This document shows positions 49,894 through 60,932 of a DNA stretch of 64,000 nucleotides, in pieces. Each line of letters starts with the position of its first letter. Within the stretch, counting starts at the first letter, position 1. The position numbers and the translations under genes were made by a program. The notes under the pieces are model-generated. The model did not search any database. It was not told where the DNA came from and saw only the letters and a list, made by a program, of their open reading frames with translations. Source of the DNA: Theocolax elegans. Taxonomy: Eukaryota; Arthropoda; Insecta; Hymenoptera; Cerocephalidae. The DNA is taken from NCBI GenBank assembly GCA_026168455.1, contig CM047425.1, positions 46,696,362-46,760,361 on the forward strand. Reading direction: 5' to 3'.

Positions 49894-50490
49894 CCGCGCG
49901 CGCGCACACATACACACACATATCATTCAGTCAGCCTTACGCAAGTAGTTTGTTTACCATTAAAGAGAAGTATACGATAAGAAAATTATTTATCATGTAA
50001 TGAATGTTTCAAATAATTTACCATGTACTCATTACCAATTGAAACCTTCAAGTTGGAAGATTTATGGAGCAAAAAATGAAATTCCTGTTACAAGTACTCA
50101 AACAAAAAAAAACCATTGTTATTAGGAAAAGAAAATTACAGTACTGTAACGGCACTTGAAAACATCCTTTTATATGAAAAATTGTTGTTAGATATTTCAA
50201 TTTTTGTTAAATAAGAGACTTAATTATGTTGTTATATTCATAAATTATAGAATAAAAAATGTTCTGTTTATCTACGAAGTGATTTTTTATAATTTACCCT
50301 ATGATACCCCTCATCAATATTTTAATCGTCAATTTCTTAGATAAGTCTTGAAAAGAAATAGGGGCCCTCATATTTTCATACTATTTAACCTCTAAAGAAG
50401 TAGAAATCTCCATTAAAATCAATGTGCCTCCCAAAAAAAAAAAAAAAATTTTTCAAATGAAAATCAAAGGTTCCGTGGATTTGCTCATAT
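49030..50490. mobile_element. 1.46-kb terminal-inverted-repeat element without transposase
   Basis: ATGAGCAAATCCACAGAACC at the left end and its inverted counterpart at the right end (about 50463-50490, with one or two changes) form ~28-bp terminal inverted repeats. Both ends abut TATATA sequence, which would fit a TA target. The interior is AT-rich, with no open frame of useful length, and it carries the compound CA/CG microsatellite (49822-49919). It is probably non-autonomous. The superfamily is not assignable from the ends alone. Confidence 0.55.
49822..49919. repeat. Compound (CA)n-CC(CG)n microsatellite, duplicated
   Basis: Two successive blocks of (CA)n, then CCCGCGCGCGCG, then (CA)n occur within about 100 bases. 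All of it is alternating purine-pyrimidine sequence. Confidence 0.9.
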
Positions 50491-52430
50491 ACATATATAT
50501 ATGTTGAATCCTCAATTCTTAGACACGGCGGCTGCGGCGGCGAAATATATATATACTATGTGTGTAATAGCTGAGAGTAGCGCAGACGCTCCCTCTTGCG
50601 TCCACTTCTCAAACAATTTGCCAACAGTTTTTATCTCTGTAGGCGTTCTCTCACGGGCTGGAAAAAATTTCGTCTCGTTCTATCTTTCGCATCTCCTATG
50701 ACGCTATCTCTTTTTGTTTGCATCGAATGAAAATGAAAGTGGAATTATCAAAAATCGAGAAATGGAAATCAGCAAGCAACTTTAATAACATCGAATTTCT
50801 TCACTATGCATTTATGAATTCGAACCGGATTTATTGTAAAGTGAAAAATTAAATAAAGAATAAGTCTGAGTTTTGTCGTTGCATAAATACATAATATAAT
50901 TCTATATTTACGAAAATATAAAAAATCTGAGGGGCTAGTTAGCTGTATAATAAGGGCTTACGCGCCTGCATACTTGCGTCTAGGCGCTATCGCGCCTTTT
51001 GATTTCAGAGAAAAAGAAAGAAAATTATTTTAAAATCCAGACAAAATATTTGAACATTGACTTACCAAAGTCGAATCAATTAAAAATACACCACAAAATT
51101 TCTCTCGTTCGAGGCAAAATGGCCGCCCTAAGGCCAATTCGTTCGCGTCCTCCCGTTTGTGTGTGCGGTATTTATATTTAATTACCGTGGTTCAGTCACT
51201 GTTGCCATAAAGCATTGCCTATTACGGATTAAGATGGACAGCTCGATTAAAATAAAACACATACAATTAAGCTAGATTCAAGTCATTTAAGAAACAATAA
51301 CTAAACGAAATATCACGGTCGCCATTCGTTTACTATCGGCGAATCGCTTACGCACTTTCAACATTTCAAGATTACCGCACACACACGCACAAACGAACTA
51401 AGCCTCGCTGGAAACTGGAGGACGGAAAGATCCAGGAAATCTGACCTACGGACGCGATCACCAGGACGCTCTGTCGCTCTCAGTCGATTCAAATCTTGCG
51501 TAAAATCAAAGTTGGCGTTTGCTACGGAATCACTGAGCTCCTCGTGTCGAGCCGATCAGCGAGTGCGCGCGCATGCGCTGTGCGCAACAATCGGATTTCG
51601 TTCGCTTGACTTGGCCGATCGGCCAAGTGACTGCCATATGCAGTAGCGCGCGTCTTCTCTCTCATTCGCACGTTCTTATTATTTACTCGATAAGCTAGAG
51701 TTTGAAGCTAGACATCTACGTCGGGCACAGGAACGGTTGAATACTTGGTAAGCTTAACTCGATCCTCTTGTTTATTAAACTTTAAAGGGCCGGAAAGCCC
51801 ATATATCGGCTCAAAAACATAATGCTGAAGTTGGTTTGACCTTATCACTTCATAGTCTAGGTCAATGAAGGTCAAACCTAGCAATATGGTTTGATTCATT
51901 GCAAAAGATATATCTTTATATTTTTGGAGTAACTGAATTCGGGTTTTACGTCATTTTGACCTCAAATAAAAAGAGAGATGAAGATTTCTCCAAGGTTAGG
52001 TTGAGAATATACCTAGGGAAATATTTAAAATTGATTTTTATGTTTTTGAGAACGTTTGACACTGAATTTTCTTATTCAACCAATCGCATTTCTGTCAATA
52101 TCATTATTCAGATAAATTTCTGAATTTATTTTCGTAAAAGTAGTTTGCCAGTAAAATTACACAAATACTTTTTGCTAGAAACGTATATATCATCATAATT
52201 TAGATCGTGCAATTATAACTAGATATTTATTCTAGAAGAAAAGATAGTGAGTAGGGAATAATGCTTGATTTCCGAGCATACCTATGACATAAACAGATCA
52301 TATGTTTCTATCTATAAGTTTTCAAACAGTATTGTAATAACAAACAACGTAGTGACGTAGTTCAAACAGTATTTCAAGATGTTTGTATAAAAACCAGGTA
52401 AAAAATCATAGTTGATACACTTGACAAAAG
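50491..52430. other. Unassigned AT-rich and GC-mixed non-coding sequence
   Basis: 50500-50560 (ATGTTGAATCCTCAATTCTTAG, then CGGCGGCGAAATATATA) resembles 62057-62100 and is probably a further fragment of the 48/62-kb element family. 51300-51680 is richer in CpG and includes ATGCGCGC-type runs and GGCCGATCGGCC. 51786-51810 contains AGGGCCGGAAAGCCCATATA, which has a relative at about 54724. Short open frames are unconvincing. Nothing else is recognisable. Confidence 0.4.
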
Positions 52431-52699
52431 CTTATTCATGCTGTGACATAAGTCACTTATAGGACGCCTGCATACAAGCAACCACCGACGCGGAAGAGAG
52501 GCTAATTTCACTCTCGATCGCTACGTGATGAAATACCGTCGTTTAGCGTCCTGACACAAGAGCAGTCGTCTCAACGGTATAAGTTCGGAAAAAGACGAGA
52601 CTCGACGATTCGCTCGCGACAAGCTTTTGCTAACTGTTACTTTACTGTAATTCTGTCTATTTCTCTTCCATAAAATACTTTGTAGGTCATGCTAATTTT

Positions 52700-54047
52700 G
52701 GTGAAAATATTCCTATACCAGAGCATACTCTATTAGCTTACTTTGAATTCTTTATGGATTCGAATATTTTCAAAGTAATTTTGGAACAAACAAATCTCTT
52801 CCAGAAGAAAATCCCGATCCATTACATTTTAATATGGCTCCATGGAAAGATGTAACAGTAGAAGAATTGCAAATCTTTCTTACTCTAACTATCATTATGA
52901 GCCATGTCCGTAAGTGTACTTTTAAAGATTATTGGAGTATGAATCGTCTATTATCCACTCCAATATTCAGAAAATACATGCCCCGTAATAGATATCTCCA
53001 AATTTTACGTTTTCTGCATTTTAAAAATAATAGGGACAATGCATCACCCTACAAGAACCACCCTCTAAGGAAAATTAAACCTGTAATAGATTTTCTAAAT
53101 CAGAAATTTTCCTCTACTTTGCATCCTGGGAAACCCTTTGCATTGATGAAAGTTCGATGCTATGGAAAGGAAGATTGAAGTTCAAGCAATATTTACCTTT
53201 GAAAAGACACAGGTTTGGTATAAAATTATTCGAATTGGTTGATTGTGAGACTGGATTTCTATTACGATTTATTATCTATACAGGAGCTAATACAGATTAT
53301 GAAAAATTTGATTTGGGAATCTCTGGAGATATAGTAGTTTCCTAACACCATATTTCAACAAAGGTCACGTTATCATCATAAATAATTGGTACTCGTCTCC
53401 TCAACTTGCTTATTGTAAAGAAAACCAGAAAAGGAATGCCTAAGCTTGTGATTAAATTAAACCGAGGTAAAATTAAAGTAGCCCATACCGATTCTTGGTT
53501 AGCAATAAAGTGGATGGATAAGAAGTTTACATGATAACAGCAGTCCATGAAGAAACATTGGAGTACTAATAAAGATATTATAAATTCAATATGTATAGTG
53601 GACTACATTAAAAATATGGGAGGGATTGACAACATAGACAAGCAACTTTCATTGGCAGAAACGATTAGAAAATCTACTAAATGGTATCGAAAATTTTTTT
53701 TTTCACTGACTTAATTTTGTTCTGGTAAATTCTCATGCATTACATAAAATGAAAATTACCACTAACAAAAAGAAATCTTATCCTGATTTTCGTTTAGAAT
53801 TGGTGAGAGGCTTACTGGGGATAAATTTTGATGACTTGCGTCATTCATGGCAGTCGAATGACTTTCGATTTACTGGGAAATACTTTCCTAAGAAAATTGA
53901 TCAAGGGAAAAAGAAAGAAGGCAATTACTGTTTATGTCTCATGAATAAAACCAGACATCGAAGCACTTATAAATGTAAAACTTGTCAAGTTGTTCTACGT
54001 ATAGATTCATGTTTTGAAACGTATCACACCAAAGAAGTCTTACCTTG
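52700..54047 (+). pseudogene. piggyBac-type (DDE_Tnp_1_7) transposase pseudogene
   Basis: An N-terminal part (EELQIFLTLTIIM, KDYWSMNRLLSTPIFRKYM, LRFLHF) gives the standard piggyBac order up to 53142. The frame then shifts exactly before the first catalytic Asp (IDES, GAT at 53145). The next frame runs through WKGR, KQYLPLKRHRFGIKLFEL and TGFLLRFIIYTG to a stop at 53343. The region expected to hold the second catalytic Asp reads NNW instead of DNW (AAT at 53381-53383). The third Asp motif GGIDNIDK is present near 53620-53645. The C terminus (53749-54047) ends in a cysteine-rich finger (CLMNK...CKTCQ...CFETYHT). Known role: cut-and-paste transposition at TTAA. Several frameshifts and stops show it is dead. 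I could not locate its terminal repeats. Confidence 0.85.
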
Positions 54048-54419
54048 ATCAAGTTGGAAAAAATTATAAAAAATAAAAGAAAGTCATAAAGTCAGATGTT
54101 ATCAATAGATTCATATAAATCTTAGGAGAGCAATGTGAGAAAAATACAAAATAGACATACATACAAAATATAAAAAATTAAAAAAAATTAAAAAATAAAC
54201 TACATTACTCTCTACGTCCACGTGGTTAGCTCTGGGTAAAGCAGAAGGAGAGTAGAAGGTCTAAAAACTCCACATTTCTAAAAAAAAAAGCACGAATCAA
54301 AACACATAAACCCTGAGTATAATTATGTCTATTCACAATCAAACAGGTATCAGATTCATATGTAGTACCTCGTATGTAGCATACTCTTAGATATAATTTT
54401 TGTTCGAATATATATTATA

Positions 54420-54705
54420 CTTCTGCATTTGACCTTGAAATGACCTTGTTTGACTTCGAATGACCGTGATTATGAGCAGTTATGACCGATCAGACTCCAA
54501 ATTTGGATTCATCACCCCACAAAACATTCGGATATCATTTTATTTTGAATATCTATATTATTTTCTGAATTTGACCTTGAATTGACCTTGTTTGACATCG
54601 AATAACTGTGGTCATGACTAGTTATGACCGATTAGACTCCAGATTTGGATGCAGCGCATCTCAAAACCTGAGAATATGATTTTATTCCTATTTTATCGAA
54701 CTAAA
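54420..54705 (+). repeat. Tandem duplication, ~142-bp unit
   Basis: GACCTTGAAATGACCTTGTT at 54431 and GACCTTGAATTGACCTTGTT at 54573 begin two related units. Both also contain GTTATGACCGAT(C/T)AGACTCCA. The copies are diverged. Each unit contains direct TGACCTTG repeats and similar half-sites. Confidence 0.7.
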
Positions 54706-55988
54706 AATTTTTCATGACCCTCCAGGGCCGGAGAGCCGATATATCGACTCGGTCCATTATAGGAACATTGTACATGGCTGATGGGTGATACAAGACATGA
54801 ATTTGGGCACGTTCAAAGGAGGTTTCGTTAAGCCCGAGTTAATATTGGGCTTGCCCGAGTCTTTTCTATGTTACATGGTACGAGAGTATGCGACCGGATG
54901 TGCTCTATGGTACGAGAGAATGCGACCGGAGGTTCAGTCCTTAGTTCCACGCAGCAGATTGACATCTCACTGGCTCGTATCATAATCGCTGGACACCTGG
55001 ACATCTTCTTCGAAGCTTAAAGGACTACTAGAAAATTTTGGAGCTGGAAAGGGATGCTGGAATATGAATTACACGCAGAGGCACCAGAAGAATACTTTTA
55101 TGTGCGAGTATTGTTTATATGCCAGTACATATGTGTGCGGGTACGCGTCACACTAGGAGTCCGAGCTCCTGTCTCACGGTCTAGCCTACTTCAAATGAGG
55201 TTATAACTTCAATCCTTCATTAATATTATAAGGTCAAAGTGTGCTTTTTTACCCGTGAGGGGTATTTAGGTATTTGGGTTATTGGTTTTTTAAGCATTAT
55301 TCTATCAATTAATATTCTCCCCCTTATATCTGAGTCGTTACATATGTTTTATAACCTCAAAACACCAAAATAACACGTAGTGTCACCATAAGTACCGATA
55401 CTGATGTTTATATATATATATAAATAATTATATATATATAAATAAAAATAATATTATAACGTCAAAGCGGGGCTCACAAAGATAATTTTCCGATTTTTTG
55501 TGTGTCGGCATAAGTACGGATACATGGTTGAATTTTCGGTGGAATTATGCTGACGTCGGCATAATTACCCCAAAGTAAGCACAATTCCCATTTCCCGTAA
55601 GAATTTGTCGGCATAAGTACCGATTGATCAATTTATATGTATATATGAATATATGACCTAAGTCATTAGTATACATATATCACATAAATAAGATATATAT
55701 AGATAATAGTACTACATTAGGCATCTCTTGAATATACAGTACGGTATAATGGGAATTCACTCGTCCCGATTCGCGTTCTCATCAATATCACGTATACTCC
55801 ACGTCTACGCGCGCCCTACTACCGCGTGTATTATTTGCACCCTTTTTTAAAAGTTGCGTTCTGATTCATAATGCTATCCAACTTATTTTTCATTTCTTGA
55901 TAATTCATTTCTTAAATAACCTTTTATTTTTTTATTAATACATATTAATTTATTTAAAATACTGTTTTACATAAATATTCATTTTCTA
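54706..55988. other. Unassigned non-coding sequence with short repeated motifs
   Basis: A 66-codon frame at 54785-54985 is unrecognised and contains a small internal duplication (ATGGTACGAGAG... twice, about 30 bases apart). 55382-55624 contains four spaced copies of a motif like GTCGGCATAAGTACCGAT. TATATA runs occur at 55410-55443. No gene is supported. Confidence 0.4.
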
Positions 55989-56407
55989 CTCACTTATATA
56001 TCCATGCATTTGGAAATTTCATTAAAATCAATAACATTTAAATTTGATATATTTTTCGGATAACAAATTCTCCTAAATTAAAAATTTTTGAAAAACTTTT
56101 CAAATGTAATTCGTATTTTATATTACCACTTTTAAAATTTGAAGTTTCTTTTGCCATTACTTAATGTATTTAATTTTTAACTGATTGTATATTATATGGA
56201 TATTTGGAAAAGTGTATGTTATTATACTTGATTAATATTTATTTTATTTTTAAACAATTATGCATCTGTATTTAAAACATTACATTGAATTTTAGATCCG
56301 TTATTATAGTTTAGTACAAATTTAAAAATTTGGTATGTTTTATTAGTAATGAGTAAACTAATACAAATTCTTGCAAGTTATATTCACAACATGTTTTTAC
56401 GTATTCA
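55989..56407 (+). repeat. Dispersed ~420-bp repeat, copy 2
   Basis: This is the partner of 45198-45622 in the same orientation. It ends exactly where the Gypsy-derived coding sequence begins (56407), as the first copy ends near the microsatellite upstream of R1. Confidence 0.7.
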
Positions 56408-57848
56408 AAAACTAGAAGAAATCTTAGACTCGGCGGCGGCGAGTCAGAGAGCAAACCGGAGAGTCTCAAGGACGGTACCAGAATCCACTGACGATGAAAG
56501 AGCCAACGGAATGCAATGAGGCAATAAATTGAAAGATTGCTACATCTGGCATACCGTCCGCAAGCACAATCAACATGCAGGCATTTAAGAAGACCGTCGA
56601 CAACTGAGCAAGAGCAGCAAAAATTTTTATTGGAACCAATTATTCCAGAAATCTTATATACTTTGCCAAGCACAACAATATCACTATTGGGAATAAATTC
56701 AATGTCGTATGCTTGATCCCGACAGATGAAAGTTTATCGAATAACTTTCGTTTGATGATAGAGCAGTGCATTCCTTTATAGATAAAGGAATGAGTAAAGT
56801 ACTCGAAAAGAAGCTCAGGAGATCTGACAAAAATATACTAATGTCTTTCCAGGTAGCAGATGATCTGCAGTATGATTGCATACTCTCAAAGTCAACATGA
56901 GGATAAATTATGAAAAGGATACGTGGTGGACTCCTAAGGGCATTACGAATCATTTTTATCCTCATGACGAAGACCCAAGCTACATACCAGCCCTAGCAAG
57001 TGTCGGAGGACTCAAAAGAGCTACCCCTTTACAAGAAAAAATTTTGCAGCAGCTTCTTGATAAAATGATTTCCGCAGCCCCCAAAACATTAGGCACTACA
57101 AAGCTATCTGTTCATAAAATAGATACACAAAGAACAGAGCCCATTAGGCAAAGGAACCACCGGTACTCGCCCAAGATGTTACAAGCAGGCTATGTGGAAG
57201 TCGATAGAATGTTTCGTGAGGGCATCATCGAAACTTCCGATAGTCCATGGTGCAGCTGCCCCGTCATTGTCGGTACATACCGTTTTTACATTAATTACAG
57301 GCAGGTGAAGGCAGTCACCAAAAAGATAGCTTATCTTATGCGAATAATGGACAATATTTTAAATCAGCTTCGAAAAAGCCGCTACATAAGTAAGCTAGAC
57401 ATGTCCCAAGCTTACCATCAAGTTTCCCTAGCCCCTGAAAGCAGAGAAATAACAGTCTTTCCCCTCCCAGGAAAGGGTTTATTTCAATTAACCCGCGTAC
57501 CCTACGGTCTAGCGAACGTACCAGCTATGTTCCAGAAAATATAGACAATTTAATAAAGCCGAAGTGGGAATCGAATGTGGTTGCTTACTTGGATGATATA
57601 ATCATCATAGCCAAAACCTTTGAAGAACACATTCGGTGGCTGAAAATAGTATTAACATCCCTTAAAGAAGCCAATTTGCAGCTAAACTGTGAAAAATCTA
57701 GGTTATGAAGTTAAGTTATGTTATATTAGTTATGAAGTTAACCAGGATGGCCTAAAGACAAATAATAATAAAATAAAGCCAATACTAGAATACCCAGTCT
57801 CCACTAATTTGAAGCAGCTACGGAGATTTACCGGATTACAAGAACATA
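56408..57848 (+). pseudogene. pol: Ty3/Gypsy gag-pol remnant: protease region and reverse transcriptase
   Basis: 56408-56875 has broken frames. AVHSFIDKG at 56762-56788 sits where a retroviral-type protease would have FIDTG, which suggests a decayed active site. From 56876 an open stretch gives the N-terminal linker (IRQRNHRYSPKMLQAGYVEV) and the fingers/palm (INYRQV, KLDMSQAYHQV = catalytic motif A, PYGLANVPAMFQ). A one-base deletion near 57540 breaks the frame. The polymerase box YLDD lies at 57589-57600 in another frame. The C-terminal connection (LKQLRRFTGL) reaches about 57838. Known role: reverse transcription of the element RNA. The element is then cut by the Mutator-like insertion, and its integrase reappears at 60510. 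Confidence 0.85.
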
Positions 57849-60509
57849 TATCCGAAGTTATAGAGTCGGATTCGTAGTATTTCCGAAGATACAGCACTAA
57901 ACGCAACGGGGCATCGAGCAAGTGCCAGTGCTCGGTCAGACTGAAACGCGCGCGCTCCTCCCCTCGTCTCTAAACTCGAAACTATATACCTGAAAAGGTT
58001 CAGCAGCTGTTCGAAATAATATTTTGCTTTCATAGAAGCGTCTTTTGAACCTTAGTATGTGTCATCGGTATATAATCTGTGTGTACCTGCTTCCTATAGA
58101 GCTGTTTGTGGCGTAACGTTTAGTTCTGCTCTGACTATTGACGAGTGCGCTTCAATATAATCATGTCTAGTTATTCGAAAAGTGACAAATCGAGTAGTAA
58201 TCGTACTGCAAAACCACGGAAACGAAAATTCCATGATAATCAATTCACAACAGAATCAGACGATACAGAGTGCAACACAAGTAGTACTGAGAGAAAATTA
58301 GCCACCGCTAGCACCGAGAACATCATTGTGCATCCAACTCACTGCTATCGAATAATCGAGTTTGTCACAGTATTTTATGCAATTTCTCATATCGTAATTT
58401 GCAGATCTTGCAAACAAAATATACAATTTTCAGAGAGCGGACATCCAGGCTTAGGTTTCAAAATTGTATTATCGTGTATGTGTGGTCATAGAGAAATAAA
58501 TTCAGAACCGTTTATAAACACTGGATTTGAAATAAATAGACGAATTGTTTTTGTTATGAGGCTTTTCGATGTTGGACGAGAAGGTATCAATGTGTTTTGT
58601 GGACTTATGGATACATGTCAAGGTTTAGCAAAATCAACGTATGATCAAATTGTGCAGCATTTATATACAGCGTCAAAATCAATGTTCAAAAGCGTTTGTG
58701 AAAAAGCTGTCAAAGAAGAGAAAGAAAAAAATATAGAACATGATAAATCTGCTGACTGTTTGAAAGTTTCTGGCGATGGATCCTGGAAAAAACGAGATTT
58801 TACTTCATTGTTTGGTTTTACAACGGTCATTGCATATTACTCTGGCAAAGTAGTCGACCTTATTGTAAAAAGTGCATATATCATTCATGTGCTTTACAAA
58901 AGAATATATTAGACGAAGAAGAATTTGAAGAATGGTATAATGATCATAAAGAATCATGCTCTTCAAATCACGATGGTTCAGCAGGGAAGATGGAGGTAGA
59001 TTCAATCGTGGAGATGATTTGAGATCTGTTACAAATTTTGGAGTAAAGTATACGAATTACATCGGCGACGGTGATTCGGAAACTTTCAATGGTATTGTAA
59101 AAATGAATCCATATGGTGATGATTACCCTGTGACAAAAAGTGAGTGCGTGGGACACGTACAAAAGCGCATGGGTACTCGACTCCGAAATAAAAGGAAGGA
59201 AGAGAAGCTTGGAGGAAAAAAGCGTCTAAGAGAGAGTCTCATCAAAAAGATGACAATATATTATGGTTTAGCAATTCGAAGGAATATTTATTCTGTCCAA
59301 GATATGAAAAAGGCTGTGATGGCAACGCTGGATCATTATTGTTCAACTGATGAATCTCCTCGTCACGAGAATTGTCCGACAGGCACTGACAGTTGGTGTG
59401 AATGGCGCAAAGCCGAAGCTACGAATCGTCTTGCATCCTTCAAACATTCTGCTTGATTGATTGACGAAAAAGTGGAGGAACATATTCATCCAATCTACGA
59501 AGAACTTTCGAATGACGATCTCATGACTCGATGCTTAGGTAGACACACGCAAAATTCGAACGAATCGTTCAACTTCACTGTCTGGCGCATAAATCCGAAA
59601 CATCTCAATTCTGGTCAAAAAATCGTAGAAATTGCTGCGTATATGGCTGCAGGAATGTTCAATGAAGGATATTCAGCAGTTCTGCATACCATGCAATTAC
59701 TCAATTGACCAGCAATGTAAAATGCTTGCGGATAATGTCGACATACAACGGATTGAACGAGAAAGACGACGTTCGTCTCTTGCCAGTAAGGAAGCTCGTA
59801 CGGCCCGTAGACTTGAACAACTTCAACAAAATGAATTATATGAGGAAGCTGAAGGTCTATTGTATGACGCAGGAATAGCTGATTAGCGAATTATTGCCGT
59901 AAGTAGTCAAAAATTAACATTTTTCCAGTTCATAAACTTTAAAGCGCTTTTATCTCGAGTTTTCGTTTTTCCACTTTTTCTAAACTGGCAGGCGTGTTTG
60001 CAAAAAAAAAAATAAGCAATCGTAACGATCCGAAGTTTTTTAGCTTCAGTTTAATCTACTCTTCAATATGAACCGAAAAGGTTTTTGGAAACAAATTTCT
60101 AAAAGACTTTTTCAGCACTTCGAAGAGATTTTTTTTCTTGTAAAAAGCACTTTTTGCTTCAAATTCGGAAAAAATTTCAAATTTCACATTTTCTTCGGAT
60201 TTTTCTTGGTTCAAATAGAAAATACATGTATGAAAATGAAATTTTTTTTGGCTTTCTGCTTCAGATCAAGATTAAGAGCTCTATTACTCCCGCCAATAGA
60301 AGACTCGGATTACGGATTGCCCAACAAATGTCCCTAATAATCGGCTGCATTTTGATATTGTTCTTTAAAAAAATTTTTTTATAATGTTCAATTATATAAT
60401 AAAATATTCCTGAAAGTTCTCTGGAGTTGGTTATTTTTTTCTATCTTAAAAAAATTCCCTAAATAACGGTTTTTTAAGCCTTCCAAAGCAGGAACCCCCT
60501 TAATAAATC
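57849..60509 (+). mobile_element. Mutator-like DNA transposon inserted in Gypsy pol
   Basis: Gypsy-derived protein similarity stops after the FTGL motif (about 57838) and resumes near 60510 with the segment before the integrase zinc finger. Everything between belongs to an unrelated element with a Mutator-type transposase. I could not recognise matching terminal inverted repeats or a clear 8-10 bp target duplication, so the exact ends are approximate. Some Gypsy sequence (RNase H) is missing between the two halves. Confidence 0.6.
58163..59886 (+). pseudogene. Mutator-like transposase pseudogene
   Basis: The preferred start is the ATG at 58163 (MSSYSKSDKSS), not the upstream one at 58145. 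A basic, low-complexity N terminus is followed by a zinc-binding stretch (CRSCKQNI ... CMCG), FVMRLFDVGREGINVFCGLM, and DGSWKKR (58776-58796), which holds the first catalytic Asp. A frameshift near 58862 leads to a second cysteine/histidine cluster (CKKCIYHSC), and another shift near 59025 leads to YIGDGDSETF (second catalytic Asp) and ECVGHVQKRMGTRLR. An in-frame TGA at 59454-59456 and a final shift near 59700 precede a charged coiled-coil-like tail (ERERRRSSLASKEARTARR). These motifs belong to the Mutator-like transposases abundant in insects and cnidarians. It is inactive as read. Confidence 0.85.
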
Positions 60510-60932
60510 CCCTAATACCCGACCTCGATGCCTGGAAGCTTATTTTACCCCAGAATGACCGAACGAAAGCGCTCTACGAAGCCAATACGTGAAAGCTTGC
60601 CAAGAGTGCCAAACTCACAAAAGCAGCCAACAAGCTCTCGCCGGTCTTTTGGAAGACAGAAACATAAGTGTACCCTGGACAGTAGTCGCAGCCGACATTA
60701 TGGGCCCGAAACCACCATCGAAACAAGGCTCCAAGTACATAATTGTATTTGAAGAGCTATTCACGAGATACGTGGAGATTAAGGCATTAAGGAGAGCTGA
60801 TGCAAAGAGCGTATTATAAGCCTTCGATGAGTTCGTAATAAATAGATGGGGATGTCCCAAATACTTGATAACCGATAACGGAACAGAATTCGTTAATCTG
60901 ATAGTCACAGAGAAGCTGTTCAGGAGTTAGTT
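60510..60932 (+). pseudogene. pol: Ty3/Gypsy integrase remnant, continuation of the split pol
   Basis: PDLDAWKLILPQNDRTKAL (60521 on) precedes the integrase zinc finger. Only the CxxC half (ACQECQTH, about 60593-60616) is left, after a stop and a frame change. The catalytic core has VAADIMGP (first Asp) and, after an in-frame TAA at 60817, LITDNGTEF (second Asp). The third residue (Glu) is not reached because the frame ends at about 60930. It lies in the same orientation as the RT half. Confidence 0.8.

Noticed and set aside
54785..54985. 66-codon frame as a host gene
   Set aside because: No recognisable domain, contains an internal small duplication, and has no supporting splice or promoter context.
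60068..60384. Phe/Lys-rich frames downstream of the Mutator-like transposase
   Set aside because: AT-rich non-coding sequence; two overlapping frames with no conserved motif.
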